Positions 63,656-64,000 of a stretch of 64,000 bases of DNA are shown in pieces. The stretch is from Rebecca billardiae RCC1528. Taxonomy: Eukaryota; Haptophyta. The notes under the pieces were generated by a model. That model did not search any database. It saw only the letters and a program-made list of their open reading frames with translations, and was not told where the DNA came from. The DNA lies in NCBI GenBank assembly GCA_965240325.2, contig OZ251252.1, forward strand, positions 310,001 through 374,000, in the 5' to 3' direction. Both the position numbers and the translations under genes were made by a program. Positions within the stretch are counted from its first letter, which is position 1. Every line of letters starts with the position of its first letter.

Positions 63656-64000
63656 ATGGCCGCGCCCACGGCGTGGCTCTCGCACCTGCGCGCCAACCCG
63701 ATGCGCGCGTGGCTGTGCGCGTCGCTGTGCGCGGTGGCGCTGTACCTCGCGCTCGCGCTCGCGTACATGACGCGCGGCCTCCTCCTCCCGCGCGACGCGC
63801 CGCCCGCCCTCGAGCCCGACGTCCAATTCGTCGGCTCGACGCTGTCGGTTCTCTCGGCGGTCGCGAGCTTCGGCGCGTGCCGCGAGGCGTGCGCGGCGCG
63901 CGCGGGGTGCGTGGGCTGGTCGTACGAGGCGGTGGACACGGCGTGCTGGCTCAAGCGCCCCGGCTTCGCCCGCGTCGTGCACGCCGGCACCATCTCCGCC
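63656..64000 (+). CDS. Membrane protein with PAN/apple-like domain (3' end outside window)
   Basis: 115 codons from ATG 63656 to the window edge without a stop. After a short cytoplasmic start, WLCASLCAVALYLALALAYM (about residues 19-38) is an uncleaved anchor or signal. Residues about 55-115 resemble a PAN-4/apple domain: ASFGACREACAARAGCVGWS then YEAVDTACWLKR, with the typical C-x3-C-x5-C spacing and a fourth Cys. Such domains bind carbohydrate or protein at the cell surface. The remainder, possibly a catalytic domain, is not in the window. Confidence 0.7.
   Translation, partial: MAAPTAWLSHLRANPMRAWLCASLCAVALYLALALAYMTRGLLLPRDAPPALEPDVQFVGSTLSVLSAVASFGACREACAARAGCVGWSYEAVDTACWLKRPGFARVVHAGTISA

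Overview
The window is a very GC-rich stretch of nuclear DNA from a eukaryote, most likely a flagellated, photosynthetic protist with a secondary red plastid. A haptophyte is my first guess; pelagophytes and other GC-rich stramenopiles are not excluded. The evidence is a canonical beta-tubulin, cytosolic ribosomal protein uL13, spliceosomal introns, an LPA1-like photosystem II assembly protein with a signal-plus-transit-like leader, and a Dpy-30/adenylate-kinase protein of axonemal type. An internal CCCTAA (TTAGGG-type) array argues mildly against green algae and plants. Most introns have donors of the form GTGCG or GTGTG, are filled with alternating C/G or C/A tracts, and end in CAG. Exon boundaries given here were placed by reading frame, splice dinucleotides, phase agreement and family similarity. 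They were not tested against transcripts.

Layout from left to right: the 3' end of an unidentified multi-exon gene (1-1893); a secreted exostosin-like glycosyltransferase (2928-5156, minus); a Cys-rich PLAC8-like protein (5721-6254, minus); a 1.1-kb perfect-looking fold-back element (6379-7510); a nine-exon Bro1-PH-RanBP2 finger-U-box-UBA-WW-UBA-WW gene (7602-14082); a GAF-like protein (minus); a DUF1761-like membrane protein (plus); a secreted protein of unknown function (16848-18930); then a gene-poor stretch with AT-rich islands. Next come a phage-tail-collar-domain gene of bacterial type (21708-22097, minus), a second diverged fold-back element, a methionine synthase reductase-like diflavin enzyme (minus) head-to-head with RPL13A (plus), and the Dpy-30/AK-like protein (29101-33117, minus).

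The right half holds a 3.3-kb composite repeat with 794-bp terminal direct repeats and a 187-bp minisatellite inside (33250-36583); a five-exon SET-domain gene (37191-40976, minus); a nine-exon membrane protein with a CHAT (caspase-like) domain (41184-46232, minus) head-to-head with beta-tubulin (46511-47845); a sulfatase; a PLAA/Doa1 orthologue (WD40-PFU-PUL); a homeodomain protein; the LPA1-like gene; and the start of a PAN/apple-domain membrane protein cut off by the window end. The last two genes are divergent, and each is preceded by a near-identical 545-bp copy of the same upstream sequence in inverted orientation.

The genes are not an operon. Two of them (Bro1/U-box and PLAA) belong to ubiquitin-linked membrane-protein sorting, and two (exostosin-like and sulfatase) to secreted sulfated glycans. 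The strongest candidates for something undescribed are the CHAT-plus-transmembrane protein, the Bro1/U-box multidomain ligase, the tail-collar gene, the dispersed GAGATTGCAATCTC palindrome and the inverted promoter duplication.
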